Source of the DNA: Pyrinomonadaceae bacterium
Lineage (GTDB): Bacteria > Acidobacteriota > Blastocatellia > Pyrinomonadales > Pyrinomonadaceae
DNA length: 64,000 bases
Direction of reading: 5' to 3'
Assembly (NCBI GenBank): GCA_036277115.1
Contig: DASUNM010000023.1
Span: 496,001-560,000 of the forward strand
Shown piece by piece: positions 34,289 to 44,606 of this stretch (its first letter is position 1; each line of letters starts with the position of its first letter). The notes beneath the pieces were generated by a model. It saw only the letters and a program-made list of their open reading frames with translations, was not told where the DNA came from and made no database searches. Position numbers and translations under genes: made by a program.

Positions 34289-36064
34289 ATGGCAGGCGTT
34301 TTTCTTTCCCGTTCAATGGACGATATCCGCAGACTCGCGCGTTTTTTCCGGCCTTACAAATGGTCGCTGATCTTTGGGATTGCCAGCATTGTCGCGGGCG
34401 TGGTCTTTAACGTCGCGATTCCGCAAATTGTCGGTCAGGCGCTCGACGAGAACTGGAACCAGGTAACCTGGTCGAAACTAAACATCGCCGCGCTGAAGGT
34501 TTTAGGTGCGAGCGCGCTGAGCGGACTCTTTCTCTTCCTGCAGCGCCGGATTCTCATCGGCATGTCCCGCAATATCGAGTACGACTTGCGCGAGGATTTC
34601 TACCGGCGACTGGTCAACCAACCGCTCTCGTTTTTCCACGAGCACCGCACCGGCGATCTGATGGCCCGCGCGACGAACGATCTTTCGGCGGTGCGACAGC
34701 TCGCCGGCCCGATGATCATGTACAGCCTGCAAACAGTTTTTGTGGTGCTGTTCATTCTGCCGATCATGTTTGCCCTGAGCTGGAAGTTGACGCTGCTGCT
34801 GTTCGTGACGATGCCGTTGGTTTCACTGACGGTAAAGTTCTTTGGTCAGAAGGTGCACACCCGTTTCCAGCAGATCCAGGATTTCTTTGCGCAAATCACC
34901 GCGCGCGCTCAGGAGAACATCACCGGCGTGCGCGTCGTGCGTGCCTACGCGCAGGAGAACGCCGAGATCGAAGCCTTTAACAAGTTGAATTGGGAATACG
35001 CGCAGAAGAATCTCGGCCTGGTGCGGATCGACGCAGTGATGCGGCCGCTGATGACGTTTCTGATCGGGCTGGGGTTCGTCCTCATCCTCTGGGCCGGCGT
35101 GCCGCTGGCGGTACGCGGCGAGCTGACGGTCGGTGAGTTCACGCAATTCAATATGTATCTCTTTCGGCTGATCTGGCCGTTGATTGCGATTGGTTACGTC
35201 GTCAACGTCTATCAGCGCGGCATGGCCAGCTGGAAACGCATGCGCGCAGTGGCGCGGGTCAAGCCGGCCATCACTGACCTCCCGCAAGTAAAAGAGCAAG
35301 CGCCGATCAAAGGCCGCATCGAATTTCGCGATCTCACGTTTCGCTATCACGCCAATGCCCCCGAAGTTTTGCGCGACATCAACCTGACGATTGAAGAAGG
35401 TCAGACCGTCGCGTTTGTGGGCCGCACCGGAAGCGGCAAGTCCACGCTGGTTAATTTGATTCCGCGCGTCATTGACGCGCCCGAAGGATCTCTGTTCATT
35501 GACGGCGTGCCAGTCCGCGATTATCCATTAAACCAATTGCGCAGCGCCGTCGGTTACGTGCCGCAAGAGACGTTCCTGTTCAGTGATTCCCTGGCGAAGA
35601 ACATTGCCTTTGGCCGCGACGAGGCCGAACCCGCGCAGATCGAGATGGCAGCAGAAGTCGCCGGACTTACCAGTGACGTGCGCGATTTTCCCGATCGGTT
35701 TGAGACACTGGTCGGTGAACGCGGGATCACTCTGTCAGGCGGGCAGAAGCAACGCACGGCGATTGCGCGCGCCATCGTTCGCGAACCGCGCATTTTGATC
35801 CTCGACGACGCGCTCTCATCCGTCGACACGTACACAGAGGAAAGAATTCTGACACGGCTGCGCGGCATCATGCGCGAACGCAAACGCACCAGCATCATCG
35901 TCTCGCACCGGGTCTCGACCGTACGGGATGCGGATATGATTTGCGTGCTGGACGAAGGCCGGATTATCGAGCGCGGGACGCACGACGAGCTGCTCGCGCT
36001 GGGCGGCGAATACGCGGATCTCTACGAGCGCCAGTTACTCGAAGAAGAGTTAGCGGCGACATGA
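34289..36064 (+). CDS. ABC exporter half (membrane plus ATPase), degenerate-site subunit
   Basis: 591 residues. Type I exporter fold: six transmembrane helices (1-310), then ATPase with Walker [10 protein letters not shown] (~377), Q-loop [19 protein letters not shown], signature LSGGQKQR (~482), Walker [13 protein letters not shown] (~503) and switch His in IIVSHRVST. The catalytic Glu after Walker B is Asp (LDDAL), as in the degenerate half of heterodimeric exporters such as BmrC or TM287. Pairs with the ABC gene at 36519. Export of a drug or lipid-like substrate is inferred. Confidence 0.92.
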   Translation: MAGVFLSRSMDDIRRLARFFRPYKWSLIFGIASIVAGVVFNVAIPQIVGQALDENWNQVTWSKLNIAALKVLGASALSGLFLFLQRRILIGMSRNIEYDLREDFYRRLVNQPLSFFHEHRTGDLMARATNDLSAVRQLAGPMIMYSLQTVFVVLFILPIMFALSWKLTLLLFVTMPLVSLTVKFFGQKVHTRFQQIQDFFAQITARAQENITGVRVVRAYAQENAEIEAFNKLNWEYAQKNLGLVRIDAVMRPLMTFLIGLGFVLILWAGVPLAVRGELTVGEFTQFNMYLFRLIWPLIAIGYVVNVYQRGMASWKRMRAVARVKPAITDLPQVKEQAPIKGRIEFRDLTFRYHANAPEVLRDINLTIEEGQTVAFVGRTGSGKSTLVNLIPRVIDAPEGSLFIDGVPVRDYPLNQLRSAVGYVPQETFLFSDSLAKNIAFGRDEAEPAQIEMAAEVAGLTSDVRDFPDRFETLVGERGITLSGGQKQRTAIARAIVREPRILILDDALSSVDTYTEERILTRLRGIMRERKRTSIIVSHRVSTVRDADMICVLDEGRIIERGTHDELLALGGEYADLYERQLLEEELAAT

Positions 36065-36083
36065 GCGGCGCGGGAGGAGTGAC

Positions 36084-36512
36084 ATGAACGACAAAGCTGA
36101 ACCGGGAGTCGAGCAGCGCCACCGAAACATGCTGATTATCTGGGCGGGAATCTTAATGGTGATTCCCATGTACCTGGTGTTGATTTGGATCAACTCAGTG
36201 CCTCCGGATCCTGAAAAAACGACTCTGTCGCTCATGCTCATCGGGCTGAGCATTGTTCCGGTCGCAATTTCGTTTCTGGTCAAGCAGAAGTTGCTCGCGA
36301 AGGCGGCTGACTTGCACAAGCTGGACCTTGTCCAACAGGCATATGTCGTGGCATTTGTCCTATGTGAAGCGGCACTCCTGCTGGGCCTCATAACTTATTT
36401 CGTAACGGGTTCACCTTATTACGTGGCGGCCATCGCGATCGGCGCGCTTGGCATTCTGTTGCATTTCCCGCGCAAGCAGCATCTGCTGGATGCGACGTTC
36501 AAAGGACTTTAA
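36084..36512 (+). CDS. Small membrane protein between ABC exporter halves
   Basis: 142 residues, four predicted transmembrane helices (~16-35, ~45-65, ~83-105, ~108-126). No family identified with confidence. It starts 19 bases after the first ABC gene and ends six bases before the second, so it is almost certainly cotranscribed and could be an accessory subunit of the exporter. Confidence 0.7.
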   Translation: MNDKAEPGVEQRHRNMLIIWAGILMVIPMYLVLIWINSVPPDPEKTTLSLMLIGLSIVPVAISFLVKQKLLAKAADLHKLDLVQQAYVVAFVLCEAALLLGLITYFVTGSPYYVAAIAIGALGILLHFPRKQHLLDATFKGL

Positions 36513-36518
36513 TTCGAA

Positions 36519-38393
36519 GTGTCAACCGCCGTCCAAAAATTTCACGAAGAAGAAGCCATCGGCAAGACGTACGACTGGCAGGTGGCGCGACGTCTGCTCC
36601 GCTATTTGAAGCCGTACGTGCGGCTGCTGATTCCGGCGCTCGTGCTCACACTGATCTTGAATCTGCTCGGCGTGCTGCAACCGAAGTTCACGCAATACGC
36701 GATCGATTGGTACATCCTCCCGCGCATCACGACTGGTTTGAATCTGTTCGTGCTGGCGTTTTTTGGCGTTCAGGTTTTCCGGTTCGTGGCTTCCTATTTC
36801 CAAACCGTATTACTGAACACGGTCGGGCAGTACGTCATGTTCGACCTGCGGAAAGAGATCTACGACAAGCTGCAACATCAGGAAGTCGCTTACTACGATC
36901 GTAATCCGGCGGGACGCATCATGACGCGGCTGACAGCGGACGTGGACGCGCTGAACGAGTTGTTCACTTCGGGCGTGACTGACGTGCTCGGCGATCTCGT
37001 GATGATTGCGGCGATCGTCGGCGTGATGGCTTACATGGATTGGCGTTTGACGCTGGTGACGTTGCTGACCGTGCCGATGCTGTTCGTGGCGACTACCTGG
37101 TTTCGCAAGGGCGCGCGCCGCGGCTTTGACATGGTGCGCACGCGCATTGCGCGCATCTTCGCATTCTTGCAAGAGCACATCTCGGGCGCGCAAACCGTCC
37201 AGATCTTCAATGCGGAAGAGAAATCGCTGCACCAGTTTGCCAAAATCAACGACGACCATCGTAAAGCGAACATTGACACGATTTTTTACTACGCCGTGTT
37301 CTTTCCCCTCGTCGATTTCATCGGCGCGGTCGGCATTGCGCTCATCATCTGGTACGGCGGTTATCGGGTGATGCAGGATGCGCTCTCGCTCGGCGCTCTC
37401 GTCGCGTTCATTCAATACCTGAGTTTTCTTTTTCAGCCAATTCGCGACATCTCAGACAAGTACAACGTGCTTCAGGGCGCCGTGGTCGCGTCGCATCGAA
37501 TCTTCAAGGCGCTCGATCTGCCGATTCAGATTACCTCCCCAGCTAACCCTTTGAAGGCCGGGCGCGCCGAAGGTCGCATCGAATTTGAGAACGTCTGGTT
37601 CGCTTATAAAGACGATGATTGGGTTCTGAAAGACGTCTCGTTCAAGGTCGATCCTGGTCAGTCAGTCGCGCTCGTTGGCCACACAGGTTCAGGCAAGACG
37701 ACGATCACGAACCTCCTGATGCGTTTTTACGATGTGCAGAAAGGCCGCGTGCTGCTCGATGGCGTCGATGTGCGTGACTGGGATTTGCAATCACTACGCG
37801 AGAATTTCGCCGTGGTTTTGCAGGATGTATTTCTGTTTACCGGTACCGTCGAGAGCAACATCCGCCTCGGCCGAGAAGAAATTTCGGATGAACGCATTCA
37901 GTGGGCAGCCACCGAAGTCCGCGCCGACAATTTCATCCGTCGCCTGCCGCACGAGTACCAGTCGGAAGTCCGCGAGCGCGGCGCCGGACTTTCAGTCGGC
38001 CAGAAGCAACTAATCAGTTTCGCGCGCGCGCTCGCATTCGATCCGGCCCTGCTGATTCTTGACGAAGCGACCAGTTCGATCGACACCGAAACTGAGCAGC
38101 TGATTCAAGAGGCGATCGCGCGCGTGATGCAGAACCGGACTTCGGTGATCGTTGCGCACCGGCTTTCCACTATTCAGCGCGCCGAGAACATCATCGTGCT
38201 GCATCACGGCGAGATTCGTGAGCAGGGCACGCACCAGAACTTGCTGGCGTTGCACGGCTTGTACTGGAGGCTTTACAAACTTCAGTATTCAGATCCAACT
38301 TGGCAGGCGGAAACCAAAGAAGACGAGGAAGGCGACGAGGTTGTCTACCGGCCTCGGTCACCCGGCTTCTCGTTTGGCGAAGGCATGGGGTGA
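36519..38393 (+). CDS. ABC exporter half (membrane plus ATPase), catalytic-site subunit
   Basis: 624 residues from GTG. Six transmembrane helices (30-330), Walker [10 protein letters not shown] (~386), Q-loop [19 protein letters not shown], signature LSVGQKQL (~490), Walker [18 protein letters not shown] with the catalytic Glu, and switch His in IVAHRLST. The signature has Val for the usual Gly (LSGGQ), which faces the degenerate site of the partner in heterodimeric exporters. A ~30-residue acidic tail extends the C-terminus. Works with the subunit at 34289. Confidence 0.93.
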   Translation: MSTAVQKFHEEEAIGKTYDWQVARRLLRYLKPYVRLLIPALVLTLILNLLGVLQPKFTQYAIDWYILPRITTGLNLFVLAFFGVQVFRFVASYFQTVLLNTVGQYVMFDLRKEIYDKLQHQEVAYYDRNPAGRIMTRLTADVDALNELFTSGVTDVLGDLVMIAAIVGVMAYMDWRLTLVTLLTVPMLFVATTWFRKGARRGFDMVRTRIARIFAFLQEHISGAQTVQIFNAEEKSLHQFAKINDDHRKANIDTIFYYAVFFPLVDFIGAVGIALIIWYGGYRVMQDALSLGALVAFIQYLSFLFQPIRDISDKYNVLQGAVVASHRIFKALDLPIQITSPANPLKAGRAEGRIEFENVWFAYKDDDWVLKDVSFKVDPGQSVALVGHTGSGKTTITNLLMRFYDVQKGRVLLDGVDVRDWDLQSLRENFAVVLQDVFLFTGTVESNIRLGREEISDERIQWAATEVRADNFIRRLPHEYQSEVRERGAGLSVGQKQLISFARALAFDPALLILDEATSSIDTETEQLIQEAIARVMQNRTSVIVAHRLSTIQRAENIIVLHHGEIREQGTHQNLLALHGLYWRLYKLQYSDPTWQAETKEDEEGDEVVYRPRSPGFSFGEGMG

Positions 38394-38394
38394 A

Positions 38395-38475
38395 GTCAGA
38401 ACCACCTGCGTTAGCGGCTGGTTAAAGTCAGTAGTTAGTTACCTGCACAGATCAACCGCCCGCTATGCTTCGCAC
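38395..38475. repeat. GTCAGAACC-type palindromic element, variant B, copy 2
   Basis: GTCAGAACCACCTGCGTTAG at 38395 and GATCAACCGCCCGCTATG at 38450 match both arms of the copy at 28146-28248. The closing TTCTGAC arm is missing, so the copy looks truncated. It begins one base after the exporter stop codon. Confidence 0.72.
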
Positions 38476-38529
38476 CCTCACCCAACCTCTCCCAAAGGGA
38501 GAGCAGCGGATAGGCGGTTCGGATTTCGC

Positions 38530-41500
38530 TCACGAACAACGAAACGCCCCGCTCTCAACACTACAGTTCACTGAATTCTGCACAATCCTGAGTTTCCAGC
38601 TGTCAGCTTCAGTGCCATCCAGGTTCAGGTGGCCTGCAAGAAAATAGAGTCGTCGCGTATCCGGTCCGTCCGGCGCGACGCAGAAACGATCCTGAAGGAA
38701 ATACGGCGCGGTGCTTTGATGGTAAAGGGTGACGCGGACGGTTACCGGACTACCGGCGAGGTTGTTAATGACGTACGTCAGACTGTCTTTGCCACCGTGT
38801 TCGTAATCAGGATCGTCGCCGACGCCTTTCGACTCGACGGCCTTCGCGATGTTCTCATCGACGCGCGAATTGAGCGGGGTTGTGTCGCCGAGCGCGTGGG
38901 CAATCTTCAGCCGTTCGGCCAAAGGTAGCAAGCCGTGCGGCTGCAATCGATTGTCCTTCACCTCATCGTTGATCATCAGGAAGCTCGTGGTCAGAAACCC
39001 TGCCTTGTTTTTTGAAAGGTCCTGATAAATCTGGGCCTGATCCTGCCGCGTGATTGTCTTGTAGTGTGGCTGCCATTTCTCTTCGTCGGCGGGAATGCGG
39101 GCTGAACAGTCGGACTTCCACCAATGCTCGCCGGCGATTGGTTGGTTCTTCTCATCGACGATTACGCCCGTATCGTTCGTCCGTCCTGACGCCCAAAGCG
39201 TGTTGCCGTCTTTGTCGAGCACCGCCAGTTCGACAAAGGCGCGGCGAAAGCTGACGCCCGAAGGAAACTTGTGGCCGGTTTTGTTTTCAACTTCGACCTG
39301 GGCCGTTAGAGTTTTCTTCAACGGATCCCATGAGGGCGTTACTTTGATCGCCGCCGTTTCGTTGCGCGCCTGGTCGAGCATTGCCTGTTCGCTGGTGACC
39401 AGGGGCGGGACTGAGCCCGGCAGGCCACTCGGGTTGTTGACGCGAATTCCCAGCACGTCAGGAAACTGCTGAAACATTTTGAGCAGAAAAACATTCAAAC
39501 CCACCAGTTCGTGCTGGCCGTAAGGCGAGCGCAAAGGAAGATCGATATCTTCGGCGGGTAAACGGTAGTCGGTCATCGGATAGTTACTGAACTCTTCCAC
39601 CGTCGCAATCTTGCTCGAAAACTCGTTGCCGTGATTGTCGCGGTCGGGCATGTGACATCCCTGGCAGGACTTCGCCAATTTGCCGGGGCCGGAGGGGAGC
39701 TTTTTCCCATCAGCCTCTCCGGTGCGGTAGGCGCTGAAAACCCATTCCGGATAAGTCGCTTGTTCGTAAACTTTGCGAAACTGCTTAAACGGATCTGACG
39801 CTGACGGCGTCACGCCCGGCAGCGGGTCGTCGATCACCGGCAGGTGAATCGTGTGACAACTGCCGCACATCTCGGAACTCATCAAGGTCTTCGTGTTGTG
39901 AATGGGTTTGATGTCGAGGGCGTTCTCCATCAACTTGGCCTTCGAATTTTCGAATGGGCCGTACAGCTCGTCGGGCGGTCCGACGAAAAAATTTCCCGTG
40001 AAAGTCAGCGCAAATCCCGAGTGGGTCGCGGGCGGGTTGAAGGACTTCTGCTTTTCCGCGACACATCGATTGGCCGGCAGACTGCGATATTTCTCGGCGT
40101 CAGCACCCAGCACCACGTGATGGCACGTAGCGCACGAGATACCATCTCGTGCCAGCGCGCCATAACTGGCATTCGTCGCCGAGGCGTTGCCGGTCGGATA
40201 AGGCACCGCGTTAACGATGCTCCGCTCAAACTTTCCGCAATCTCCGTTGGCGTCCAGCGCGTATTGCCGCTGGCCCATGATGCCGTGACATTGCAGGCAG
40301 GTGTCCTGAATCACCGCGGCGTACTGGGGATTGAACTTCATCTCGCTTTCCAGTTGCGCAAAAAAGATCGGATCACGACCCGCCAATCCCATCGGCGAGG
40401 CTACCCAACCCCCGTACGGCGAATGATCAAAAAGCGAGCCGCGGAGCTTCGCCTGATCAGCCATCGGCACCGGCGTGGTCATGTCGTACTGTAAACCGGT
40501 GGCGAACGGCGTGTGACAACCGAGACACTGGGTGGAAGTCTGAAAATAGACCGGGTCCTTGCCAAGAGTGACCTTCTGCTTCCCGCCCAGCACAAGGTCA
40601 TCGTAAGTCTGAGATGGCATGCGATTGACCGTACCCCAATCAGGCGCGGTCATCGCTCCTTTGAAAGTATCCAAAAAGTCTTCATCGTAATCGTAGAGTG
40701 CTTCACCGAGACGTGCGACCCGGTTTGGCGGCAATGCCACGAGTTCATGATGTGGCGTGGCGGGCGGAATACTCGGCACCAGCTGCGTAAGGAATCGGTA
40801 AGCATTCTTGCCTTCATAATTACGCATCGACACGAAAGTGTTACCCGACACCGTCGCCGCGTGACAGTTCGAACAGAACTGGGACGAGCCTTCACCGCTG
40901 CCGGTCAGTGGATTACTGGCCGCCGCTGGCCAGGCTGGGGTCCAACCCGGCCCATACCAACTTCCGAACCAACCGGTGCTGAAAGTGTTGTCATCGCGGA
41001 TCCAGAAGACCGCGCCCGAGCTATCCGGTTTCATGCAATCCCAACACGACCCCGCCCAACGTGAGAGCGGCGGGGTCCACATCTCCTTGACCAGCATCGC
41101 GCCATTCGGTATCGGCGGCGGATTCGCGGGGGCCTTCGTTTCGTCTTCCGGCCGATAGCGTCGCATCCACTCGAACATCGGTGGCGAATACCAAACGCGC
41201 GATACGGCGTGCTGATTGTACGCCTGCGCCTTCAGCTGACCGTTGGCCATCGTGGCGGTGTACGGACCAGTGTCGCGCGCCGTCGCGTCTCTGGGCCACG
41301 CCCGGTAACACAGCTTCTCCATGAACTCGGCCATGACCGGTTCGTACTTGTCGAGTTGGGCTTGGCCACGCCAAACAAACTGCGCCGGCTTACTTAGTTG
41401 AACCTCAAGCTCCTTGCACCGCTGAGGGTTCGCCGGCACAAGCGGCTTGCAACTTGAGCAGAGCCCGGTTTGCGCCGCCGCCTTTGGCGTAGCCAGACCG

Positions 41501-41580
41501 AGACTCGACGTAACGGCAGTAATTACAACGAACAGCCGCAGGGCCTGCCAGGATGTGGATAGAATTTCGCGGCGCGTCAT
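38530..41580 (-). CDS. Large exported multihaem c-type cytochrome
   Basis: 1016 residues with a signal-like N-terminus (arginines, then LRLFVVITAVTSSLGLATP). Six CXXCH haem motifs: C236, C352, C428, C483, C572 and C639. In addition CSSCK (41-45) just after the signal peptide resembles the CXXCK catalytic haem site of NrfA, and CWDCM (179-183) lies in the same region. After ~720 there are no haem sites; this part (VEVENKTGHKFPSGVSFRRA) looks like a beta-sandwich. Probably a periplasmic or outer-surface electron-transfer protein or oxidoreductase; substrate unknown. Confidence 0.88.
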   Translation of the reverse strand: MTRREILSTSWQALRLFVVITAVTSSLGLATPKAAAQTGLCSSCKPLVPANPQRCKELEVQLSKPAQFVWRGQAQLDKYEPVMAEFMEKLCYRAWPRDATARDTGPYTATMANGQLKAQAYNQHAVSRVWYSPPMFEWMRRYRPEDETKAPANPPPIPNGAMLVKEMWTPPLSRWAGSCWDCMKPDSSGAVFWIRDDNTFSTGWFGSWYGPGWTPAWPAAASNPLTGSGEGSSQFCSNCHAATVSGNTFVSMRNYEGKNAYRFLTQLVPSIPPATPHHELVALPPNRVARLGEALYDYDEDFLDTFKGAMTAPDWGTVNRMPSQTYDDLVLGGKQKVTLGKDPVYFQTSTQCLGCHTPFATGLQYDMTTPVPMADQAKLRGSLFDHSPYGGWVASPMGLAGRDPIFFAQLESEMKFNPQYAAVIQDTCLQCHGIMGQRQYALDANGDCGKFERSIVNAVPYPTGNASATNASYGALARDGISCATCHHVVLGADAEKYRSLPANRCVAEKQKSFNPPATHSGFALTFTGNFFVGPPDELYGPFENSKAKLMENALDIKPIHNTKTLMSSEMCGSCHTIHLPVIDDPLPGVTPSASDPFKQFRKVYEQATYPEWVFSAYRTGEADGKKLPSGPGKLAKSCQGCHMPDRDNHGNEFSSKIATVEEFSNYPMTDYRLPAEDIDLPLRSPYGQHELVGLNVFLLKMFQQFPDVLGIRVNNPSGLPGSVPPLVTSEQAMLDQARNETAAIKVTPSWDPLKKTLTAQVEVENKTGHKFPSGVSFRRAFVELAVLDKDGNTLWASGRTNDTGVIVDEKNQPIAGEHWWKSDCSARIPADEEKWQPHYKTITRQDQAQIYQDLSKNKAGFLTTSFLMINDEVKDNRLQPHGLLPLAERLKIAHALGDTTPLNSRVDENIAKAVESKGVGDDPDYEHGGKDSLTYVINNLAGSPVTVRVTLYHQSTAPYFLQDRFCVAPDGPDTRRLYFLAGHLNLDGTEADSWKLRIVQNSVNCSVESGAFRCS

Positions 41581-41801
41581 GATTGTCCTCCGGGAAACGA
41601 GACAGCCATAACTCTTGAAGTAAAACTAATTAGAAGATAAAGCGACAGTTGCTAATAAGGCAGCAATGCGCGGCGGGACTCTATCACCGTTTCAACTATT
41701 TCCCAACAGTTTTGATCCGTGGAACTGATCAAGTGTTGTGGACAGTTTCGCCTACGATCGGGTTGGACTGGAACCATGGCCGCGCTAGACTCGGACGCTG
41801 G

Positions 41802-42458
41802 ATGACAAAAGACGAAGTCCCGAATTCCGATGCGATTGTGACCGCAGATTACACGGCGGTTGATATTGCTAACTATCTCGACGCACCGGAGTGGCGCAAT
41901 GCAGAACCGGTGGCCATCGATCACTATTGGTCTGGCGAGCTTGCGCCCGTTGGCCGCCACGCCGAAGCGCGAATTCTTTGGTCGGAATACGCGCTGTACG
42001 TACGCTACGTTTGCAATCAGACCGAGCCTCTCGTCATCAACCATCATCCGCAGACAATAACGAAGACGATGTATTTGTGGGATCGGGATGTGTGCGAAAT
42101 CTTCATCGCGCCCGACAACGCGATCGTCGAAAAATATTTCGAGTTCGAAGTTGCGCCCACGGGCGAGTGGTTGGATGTGGGACTGGACTGGACAACGGGA
42201 AAGAGACAAACCGACTGGCAATTCAGCTCGCGCATGGCCACCGCGGGACGAATCGAAAAAGATCGAGTGACGATGGCGACGCGAATTCCGTGGAACAAAC
42301 GGCTTCCGGCGCCCGAGAGGGGCGAACGCCGCCGCGCTAATCTGTTTCGATGCGTGGGGAGAGATCCGAAGCTGCGGTATTTATCCTGGCAGCCGACACG
42401 CACTGCACAGCCGTTCTTTCACGTCCCGAAGGCATTCGGCTGGCTCGTGTTCAGTTGA
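41802..42458 (+). CDS. Carbohydrate-binding module family 9-like protein
   Basis: 218 residues from the ATG at 41802 (MTKDEVPNSDAIVTADYTAV); an upstream ATG at 41649 would add 51 residues lacking resemblance to the family. It contains a DOMON/CBM9-like beta-sandwich: ARILWSEYALYVRYVCNQTE, MYLWDRDVCEIFIAPDN, YFEFEVAPTGEWLDVGLDW, RRANLFRCVG and LSWQPTRTAQPFFHVPKAFG. No signal peptide is apparent. The 3' end overlaps the convergent PilZ gene by 40 bases. Confidence 0.75.
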   Translation: MTKDEVPNSDAIVTADYTAVDIANYLDAPEWRNAEPVAIDHYWSGELAPVGRHAEARILWSEYALYVRYVCNQTEPLVINHHPQTITKTMYLWDRDVCEIFIAPDNAIVEKYFEFEVAPTGEWLDVGLDWTTGKRQTDWQFSSRMATAGRIEKDRVTMATRIPWNKRLPAPERGERRRANLFRCVGRDPKLRYLSWQPTRTAQPFFHVPKAFGWLVFS

Positions 42459-42913
42459 GCGTCGGATTCGTTATGCTTGCGACCTGGCTCAAGACTACGC
42501 TTCATGAAATTTTGATAACGAATACGATCTTCTTCATCGATGCGAACTATGCGGGCGCCAATCAGGTAGTTACACCCGAGTTCTGCTCGCTCTAACTTTT
42601 CATAACGCTTTGGCACCACGACCATCGAAACGACCCCGCCGGCGAGCTCCAGCACCAATTGCATTTCCCGATCTTCCGACGCCAGATGATAGCCATCAAG
42701 CTGAATCTGCGGCAGTAGTATGGCGAGCCCATTCGCGCTGATGTCGCGGGTGTGTCCCTTGAGCGTGCGGTCATTCCCATTAACCCGCTTGAGTTTGGTT
42801 TGCCGAATCACTGACAGGGAAAAAGCGAGTCGTACACTAAGGCGCGGCGAGCGCCGGCGATCCTTGAAGTACATGCGCGCGCGGGACACGGCGGAACGGA
42901 GCAATTCAGGCAT
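42419..42913 (-). CDS. PilZ-domain c-di-GMP-binding protein
   Basis: 164 residues. The c-di-GMP motifs are visible: the arginine-rich RRRSPRLSVRL (RxxxR, ~19-24) and DISANGLAI (D/NxSxxG, ~58-66), then a beta barrel (MQLVLELAGGVVSMVVVPKR, NYLIGARIVRI). Single-domain PilZ proteins act as c-di-GMP receptors by binding partner proteins, often in motility. A plausible downstream effector of the diguanylate cyclase at 32527 and of the pilus genes; the connection is inferred. Confidence 0.82.
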   Translation of the reverse strand: MPELLRSAVSRARMYFKDRRRSPRLSVRLAFSLSVIRQTKLKRVNGNDRTLKGHTRDISANGLAILLPQIQLDGYHLASEDREMQLVLELAGGVVSMVVVPKRYEKLERAELGCNYLIGARIVRIDEEDRIRYQNFMKRSLEPGRKHNESDAQLNTSQPNAFGT

Positions 42914-43115
42914 GAAGCCGGACCTTTCTGTGTCGGAGGGGCAATCTAGTTCAGTTGTTTGAGGAAGCAGGAGAGGGGGCGCGTCTGCTAACCAATATTA
43001 GCCGTTTGGGAGCGCGTGCGGCAATAGACTTTTTCCGTCGTCCCCTGATTTCCAGAAAAGCCTTTCAAAAGGGTATAGTTCTAGAACATTCCTACATAAA
43101 AGGTTCAGAATCTTC

Positions 43116-44594
43116 TTGAGACGAGCAAAAATCCTCGCGACCCTTGGCCCTTCAACCCGAGAGCCAAAGATACTTGAAGCCATGCTGGCGGCAGGCGTAG
43201 ACGGCGTGCGCATCAACATGTCGCATGGCACGCAGGACGAAAAAGCCGCGGATATTCGCGCGGCGCGCGCGGCGGCGGCCAAGACGAACCGGCCTTTGGC
43301 AATTCTCATCGATCTCTCGGGCCCGAAAATTCGCACCCGCATGCTCAAGAATCATGAGCCGGTGACCCTGCTCACGAATCAACAGTTCACGATCACCACC
43401 CGCGCGATTGAAGGCGATAACAGCCAGGTAGCAACGAACTACGACAGCATGCCGCGCGACGTGCCCCCGGGCGCGCGCATCCTGTTGGATGATGGCGCCA
43501 TTGAGTTGCGGGTTGAGAGCATCACGGACACCGACATCATCACGCGGGTCATCAACGGCGGTGAGTTGGGCGAGCGCAAAGGCATCAACATTCCCGGCGT
43601 CCCCCTGCCGATACCTTCACTGACGCAAAAGGATCGCGACGACGTCAGGTGGGCTGCGACGCAGGATGTGGACTACTTCGCGCTTTCATTCGTGCGCACC
43701 GCCGCCGACTGCATGGACGCGAAGCGCTTAATCAAAGAAACGGGCAGCGAGGCGCCGCTCGTGGCCAAGATCGAAAAGGCCGAAGCGATCGATCATTTGC
43801 GCGAGATTCTCGAGGTGGCCGATGGCGTGATGGTCGCGCGCGGCGACCTGGGCGTCGAAACCAGCGTTGAGCTGGTGCCCGTCTATCAAAAGCGAATCAT
43901 CGAGCTGGCAAATGAAACCGGCAAGCTGGTCGTGACGGCGACGCAGATGCTGCAATCGATGGTGGATGAACCGCGCCCAACGCGCGCTGAAGCCACCGAC
44001 GTCGCCAACGCCGTATGGGATGGATCAGATTGCCTGATGCTTTCGGGCGAGACCGCGACGGGACAATACCCGGTCGCTGCCGTAGCGACGATGGCGCGAA
44101 TTATTGAAACTGCCGAGACCCGCGATCAGGAACGACCCAGCATCATGAGCAAGATCGCCGGCCGGCAAACGGGCCGCGTGAGCCGCGCCCTGTGCGAGGC
44201 CGCGGCGTTCGCCGCCGATGAGATGAACACGCGCTTGATCCTCGTGTTCACGGAATCAGGCTTAATGGCGCGCAGGTTGTCGGCCCTGCGACCGCGTCAG
44301 CGAATCATTGCGATGACGTCCTCGCGCAATGTGATGAACGAGCTCAACATAATCTGGGGCGTCGAGCCTCTGCATTGCATGGCTTCGAAAAGCGCCGAGG
44401 AATTGTTGAAGGTCGGCGAAAAAACCCTGCTCGACGGCGGGCTGGTTAAACCCGGCGAGATAATTGTGATTATGGCCGGGAGACTCTCCGGACTCGGCTT
44501 ATCGAGTTCAGTTTCGCTGTATCAGATAGGCGGTGATATGGAGGATTCGATTCACTCTTCAACGGTCTCAGATCGCACCAAGCCGTCGAAGTAG
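43116..44594 (+). CDS. pyk: Pyruvate kinase
   Basis: 492 residues from TTG at 43116 (LRRAKILATLGPSTREP), the start that matches the family N-terminus. It converts phosphoenolpyruvate and ADP to pyruvate and ATP. Hallmarks: AGVDGVRINMSHG, LIDLSGPKIRT, LDDGAIEL, LVAKIEKAEAIDHL (catalytic Lys and Mg-binding Glu), VARGDLGVE, TQMLQSMVDEPRPTRAEATDV and the C-terminal allosteric domain. The TTG start and weak ribosome-binding site (AAAGG) suggest modest translation. Confidence 0.96.
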   Translation: MRRAKILATLGPSTREPKILEAMLAAGVDGVRINMSHGTQDEKAADIRAARAAAAKTNRPLAILIDLSGPKIRTRMLKNHEPVTLLTNQQFTITTRAIEGDNSQVATNYDSMPRDVPPGARILLDDGAIELRVESITDTDIITRVINGGELGERKGINIPGVPLPIPSLTQKDRDDVRWAATQDVDYFALSFVRTAADCMDAKRLIKETGSEAPLVAKIEKAEAIDHLREILEVADGVMVARGDLGVETSVELVPVYQKRIIELANETGKLVVTATQMLQSMVDEPRPTRAEATDVANAVWDGSDCLMLSGETATGQYPVAAVATMARIIETAETRDQERPSIMSKIAGRQTGRVSRALCEAAAFAADEMNTRLILVFTESGLMARRLSALRPRQRIIAMTSSRNVMNELNIIWGVEPLHCMASKSAEELLKVGEKTLLDGGLVKPGEIIVIMAGRLSGLGLSSSVSLYQIGGDMEDSIHSSTVSDRTKPSK

Positions 44595-44606
44595 TAACAA
44601 ACGGGG

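Noticed and set aside
36810-37415. 201-codon reverse frame opposite the second ABC exporter half
   Set aside because: Antisense shadow; His/Arg-rich composition typical of reversed coding sequence.
39844-40494. 216-codon forward frame opposite the multihaem cytochrome
   Set aside because: Antisense to CXXCH-containing sequence; no independent support.
41649-41801. Longer N-terminus for the CBM9-like protein
   Set aside because: The extension lacks a signal peptide and family resemblance; the ATG at 41802 fits the domain start.
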